This document shows positions 5,545 to 6,393 of a stretch of 6,393 bases of DNA, one piece after another. The notes under the pieces were generated by a model. It worked only from the letters and a program-made list of their open reading frames with translations. It had not been told where the DNA came from and did no database searches. Source of the DNA: Nitrospira sp. (GTDB taxonomy: Bacteria > Nitrospirota > Nitrospiria > Nitrospirales > Nitrospiraceae); contig JABMDG010000005.1 in the NCBI GenBank assembly GCA_015904045.1, forward strand, positions 1 to 6,393, written 5' to 3'. Position 1 is the stretch's first letter; the number at the start of each line of letters is the position of its first letter. A program made the position numbers and the translations under genes.

Positions 5545-6369
5545 TTACTGGAGCAACGCCAGAGCTTGCTGTGGCAGGGTATTCGCCTGCGCAAGCACAG
5601 CAATGCCGGTCTGCACCAACACTTGGTTCTTCGTGAACTGGGACGTCTCGTACGCAATATCCGCATCGCGGATCCGCGACTCGGCGGCGGTGAGGTTTTC
5701 ACTCGTCACCTGGAGGTTTGCGATTGTCGCTTCGAACCGGTTCTGAATTGAACCATATTCGGAGCGAGCGGTCGCCACCGCGCTGATGGCATTGTCGATG
5801 TTTGCCAAGGCGCTGGTTGCGTTTGCCGACGTCGACACGTTCACGGTGCCAATCCCTAACGACGTCGTCGTGATGTCGTTGAGATCCAGACTGAGCGTAT
5901 TCCCCGCGCCGCTGCGGAAGCCGATCGCGATCGAGAAGCTGATGCTCGAACCGCTCGTCAGCGCTTGACCGTTGAATTCGGTGACCTGCGCAATACGGTC
6001 GATTTCCGAACGGAGGGCGATAAACTCCTGATCAATATAGGACCGTTCCGTATTGCCCACCGTACCGCTCGCCGATTGTGACGACAACTCACGCAGACGA
6101 GCCAGCAGGGACCCAATGGTCGCGGCCGCGCCGTCGGCAATCTGCGTCAAGCTGATGCCGTCGGATGCGTTCCGTGTCGCTTGATTGATGCTGCGGATTT
6201 GCGCGCGCAAGGACTCGGACAAGCCAAGACCGGCGGCATCATCAGCAGCGCGGGTGATCCGAAGACCGGACGACAACCGCTCAACTGAACGCCCCAACGA
6301 GTTGGTGCTGTTCGTCAAATTGCGTTGCGCCGAAATGGATGCAGGATTGCTGTTAACGATAAGTGCCAT
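5545..6369 (-). CDS. fliC: Flagellin, filament subunit (short form)
   Basis: A 274-residue flagellin, near the minimal size for the family. Residues 1-140 are the N-terminal D0/D1 region (NSNPASISAQRNL, SVERLSSGLRITRAADDAAG, and LARLRELSSQSASGT in the TLR5-type segment). Residues 190-274 are the C-terminal D1/D0 region (SRIRDADIAYETSQFTKNQV and the typical QANTLPQQALALLQ end). Only about 45 residues lie between them, so the outer D2/D3 domains are essentially absent. The filament is therefore expected to be a bare D0/D1 tube. There is no cleavable signal, as expected for export through the flagellar type III apparatus. AAGGAGG at 6378-6384 lies eight bases before the ATG at 6369. The promoter is outside the window. 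FliS and FliD, the chaperone and cap that act on it, are encoded downstream. Confidence 0.97.
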   Translation of the reverse strand: MALIVNSNPASISAQRNLTNSTNSLGRSVERLSSGLRITRAADDAAGLGLSESLRAQIRSINQATRNASDGISLTQIADGAAATIGSLLARLRELSSQSASGTVGNTERSYIDQEFIALRSEIDRIAQVTEFNGQALTSGSSISFSIAIGFRSGAGNTLSLDLNDITTTSLGIGTVNVSTSANATSALANIDNAISAVATARSEYGSIQNRFEATIANLQVTSENLTAAESRIRDADIAYETSQFTKNQVLVQTGIAVLAQANTLPQQALALLQ

Positions 6370-6377
6370 GGACCCTT

Positions 6378-6384
6378 CCTCCTT
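6378..6384 (-). promoter_or_regulatory. Shine-Dalgarno of fliC
   Basis: AAGGAGG on the minus strand lies eight bases before the flagellin ATG, a near-perfect site expected for a very highly made protein. It is immediately followed by another GGA (AAGGAGGAAGG), the kind of repeated GGA that CsrA-type repressors bind in some flagellin leaders. Too little leader is in the window to judge that. Confidence 0.75.
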
Positions 6385-6393
6385 GATACAAAA

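Noticed and set aside
6367..6393. CsrA-binding leader for flagellin, based on repeated GGA at the ribosome site
   Set aside because: Only 24 bases of leader are visible, and GGA is part of any strong Shine-Dalgarno. No hairpin can be judged.

Overview
The window is a flagellar and chemotaxis block. Every supported gene lies on the minus strand, so transcription runs from high to low coordinates: flagellin (fliC), flaG, a truncated fliD, a flaG remnant, a full-length fliD, fliS, a fliT-like reading frame that runs into a PilZ remnant, a small helix-turn-helix gene, cheY, and the start of a CheZ-type phosphatase gene cut by the window edge. The sequence is fairly GC-rich with strong Shine-Dalgarno sites. 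The very short flagellin, the fliC-flaG-fliD-fliS order followed by an excisionase-type HTH gene and cheY/cheZ, and the protein style recall Nitrospirota (Nitrospira-like bacteria). That assignment is an inference from memory, not a database result.

Layout. 5545-6369 encodes a 274-residue flagellin with its Shine-Dalgarno site at the window edge. A perfect 12-bp hairpin follows it, then flaG (5110-5472). Next come two tandem copies of one 1372-bp unit, at 3877-5248 and 2505-3876. Each unit runs from codon 75/76 of flaG to codon 405 of fliD. The result is an intact flaG, a fliD lacking its last 61 codons, a headless 45-codon flaG fragment, and an intact 466-codon fliD. fliS (1901-2296) follows, and its stop overlaps the GTG start of a fliT-like gene. 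After about 75-80 codons the fliT-like frame enters DNA that, in another frame, encodes the C-terminal half of a PilZ domain. An 80-residue HTH protein (1166-1408), a 292-bp gap, cheY (493-873) and the cheZ-like gene (to position 437) complete the window.

How the genes work together. FliC is the filament subunit, FliD caps the filament and promotes flagellin folding, FliS is the flagellin export chaperone, and FlaG is associated with filament length or assembly. FliT-like proteins are FliD chaperones, and PilZ proteins bind c-di-GMP and can brake motility. CheY-P acts on the motor switch and CheZ removes its phosphate. The HTH protein may regulate part of the cluster. Two sites resembling sigma-28 (FliA) promoters share an exact 12-mer, one just upstream of the HTH gene and one upstream of cheY.

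Most worth a second look: the diverged flaG-fliD tandem duplication with its clean junction, the fliT/pilZ deletion-fusion, and the paired sigma-28-like sites, one of which would give a nearly leaderless HTH mRNA. I found no mobile element, CRISPR array, tRNA or rRNA, and nothing that clearly forms a wholly new system.
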